Positions 22,013 through 22,777 of a stretch of DNA of 22,777 nt are shown here, one piece after another; the stretch's first letter is position 1; every line of letters starts with the position of its first letter. The DNA is from DATGEP01 sp035310125. Its GTDB lineage: Bacteria > Chloroflexota > Ktedonobacteria > Ktedonobacterales > JADMIN01. Both the position numbers and the translations under genes were made by a program. The notes below the pieces were generated by a model. That model was not told where the DNA came from and searched no databases. It saw only the letters and a list, made by a program, of their open reading frames with translations. The stretch lies in contig DATGEP010000374.1 of the NCBI GenBank assembly GCA_035310125.1, positions 1 to 22,777 of the forward strand. The letters run 5' to 3'.

Positions 22013-22777
22013 ATGTCAATAGCACTGACGACGGAAGAATTGCTGATCGGCGGTAAGCGCATGCCAGCGGCGGACGGCAAGACGTTTTCAACCGTCAATC
22101 CTGCGACGGGGGAAACGCTGGCGCAAGTTGCCGAGGCGGGCGTGGAGGATGTGAACCGCGCGGTGGCCGCCGCGCGTAAAGCCTTCGATGAGGGACCGTG
22201 GCCGAATTGGCCGGCGTGGCGCCGCGCCAAGGTGTTGAATAAAATCGCCGCGATCATTTCGGAGCGCGTCAACGAGCTGGCGACCCTGGAGAGCAAAAAC
22301 TGCGGCAAGACGATTACCTACGCCACCGCCGAGGTGAAGGGCATCGCGCTCTGCTTCGAGTATTACGCGGGCGCTGCCACAAAGCTGATGGGCGAAACCA
22401 TTCCGGCTGGCACAGGGTTTGATTTTACGCGGCGCGAGCCGGTGGGAGTAGCGGGGCAGATCATCCCCTGGAACTATCCCATCGTCATGGCGGCCTGGAA
22501 GCTGGCACCCGCACTGGCGGTCGGCTGCTGCGCCATCCTCAAGCCGGCGGAGCTGACGCCGCTGACTGCGCTCGCGCTCGGCCAGATTTGCGTGGAAGCA
22601 GGTGTACCAGAGGGCGTAGTAAGTGTATTGCCAGGTCATGGCTCGGTGGTGGGTGCGGCGCTGGTGAAACATCCTCACGTTGATAAGATTGCTTTCACCG
22701 GCTCGACGGAAGTTGGCCGCACGCTGATGCGTCAGGCGGCGGACCAGATCAAGCGTATCTCCCTGGAATTGGGCGGC
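22013..22777 (+). CDS. NAD(P)-dependent aldehyde dehydrogenase (partial, runs off the window)
   Basis: The first 255 codons of an ALDH-superfamily protein, open to the window end. LIGGKRMPAADG, the NPATGE turn, IIPWNYP (Asn of the oxyanion hole), ILKPAELTPL (cofactor Lys) and FTGSTEVGR followed by SLELGG (general-base Glu) are all in place. The catalytic Cys lies beyond the edge. The pattern is closest to betaine, gamma-aminobutyraldehyde or phenylacetaldehyde dehydrogenases. ATG 22013 has GAGGAGG 8 nt upstream; the ATG at 22007 is too close to that site. If it acts on 4-aminobutanal it would be the next step after the PatA-like enzyme at 2916, but the two genes are 18 kb apart and the aldehyde is not readable from sequence. 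Confidence 0.92.
   Translation, partial: MSIALTTEELLIGGKRMPAADGKTFSTVNPATGETLAQVAEAGVEDVNRAVAAARKAFDEGPWPNWPAWRRAKVLNKIAAIISERVNELATLESKNCGKTITYATAEVKGIALCFEYYAGAATKLMGETIPAGTGFDFTRREPVGVAGQIIPWNYPIVMAAWKLAPALAVGCCAILKPAELTPLTALALGQICVEAGVPEGVVSVLPGHGSVVGAALVKHPHVDKIAFTGSTEVGRTLMRQAADQIKRISLELGG

Noticed and set aside
1..22777. CRISPR arrays, tRNA or rRNA genes, insertion sequences, prophage genes
   Set aside because: No regularly spaced repeats, cloverleaf-like segments, transposase or phage motifs were seen on either strand by eye.

Overview
The window is about 60% GC and gene-dense. It looks like a chromosomal segment from a monoderm, probably aerobic heterotroph. The best guess is Chloroflexota, perhaps near Ktedonobacteria. 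This rests on the lipoprotein-type binding protein, the absence of outer-membrane genes, the degraded N-acetyltransferase and the unusual Nuo-like proteins. It is an inference from recognition, not a measured phylogeny. I saw no tRNA, rRNA, CRISPR array or insertion sequence.

Layout: (1) 1-836, the tail of an upstream gene, a frameshifted GNAT acetyltransferase relic and a Nudix hydrolase. (2) 974-5706, a DAO-type FAD oxidoreductase on the minus strand; a roughly 700-bp divergent gap that holds a promoter-like site and a 34-codon ORF; a putrescine-type aminotransferase; a strong hairpin; and a saccharopine-dehydrogenase-like protein. (3) 5831-9988, a complete polar amino acid ABC importer in the order ATPase, binding lipoprotein, permease, permease. 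Its binding-protein gene is bracketed by stable stem-loops. (4) 10000-10767, an orphan LolD/MacB-type ATPase on the minus strand. (5) 10970-16073, a four-gene minus-strand operon of respiratory-complex-I-like redox proteins. (6) 16286-19250, hemC, hemD and a 7-TM membrane protein. (7) 19300-22777, comEA with a near-consensus promoter, a HicA-like relic, mobA, an FTR1-type iron permease, a terminator and the first 255 codons of an aldehyde dehydrogenase.

The part most likely to be new is the redox operon. It encodes a canonical NuoB, a NuoF and two unusual fusions. One fusion joins the first half of NuoI (one 4Fe-4S site) to a NuoE-like helical piece that lacks the thioredoxin domain. The other joins a 2Fe-2S domain, a GltD/NfnB-like FAD/NAD(P) module, NuoG-like cluster sites and a segment resembling the second half of NuoI. 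NuoI therefore appears split between two polypeptides. NuoA, C, D and every membrane subunit are missing. This suggests a soluble flavin/Fe-S complex, possibly one that confurcates or bifurcates electrons, attached to NuoB. The operon starts at an extended -10 promoter with a 17-bp palindrome just inside the transcript, divergent from hemC.

Regions 2, 3 and 7 could together serve uptake and breakdown of amino acids or polyamines: importer, putrescine-type transaminase, amine oxidase-like flavoprotein and aldehyde dehydrogenase. That link is inferred from gene content only. Other oddities are a 39-residue internal duplication at the active-site loop of HemC, a GlnQ-type ATPase with Tyr in place of the Q-loop Gln, and a ComEA whose helix-hairpin-helix glycines are gone.
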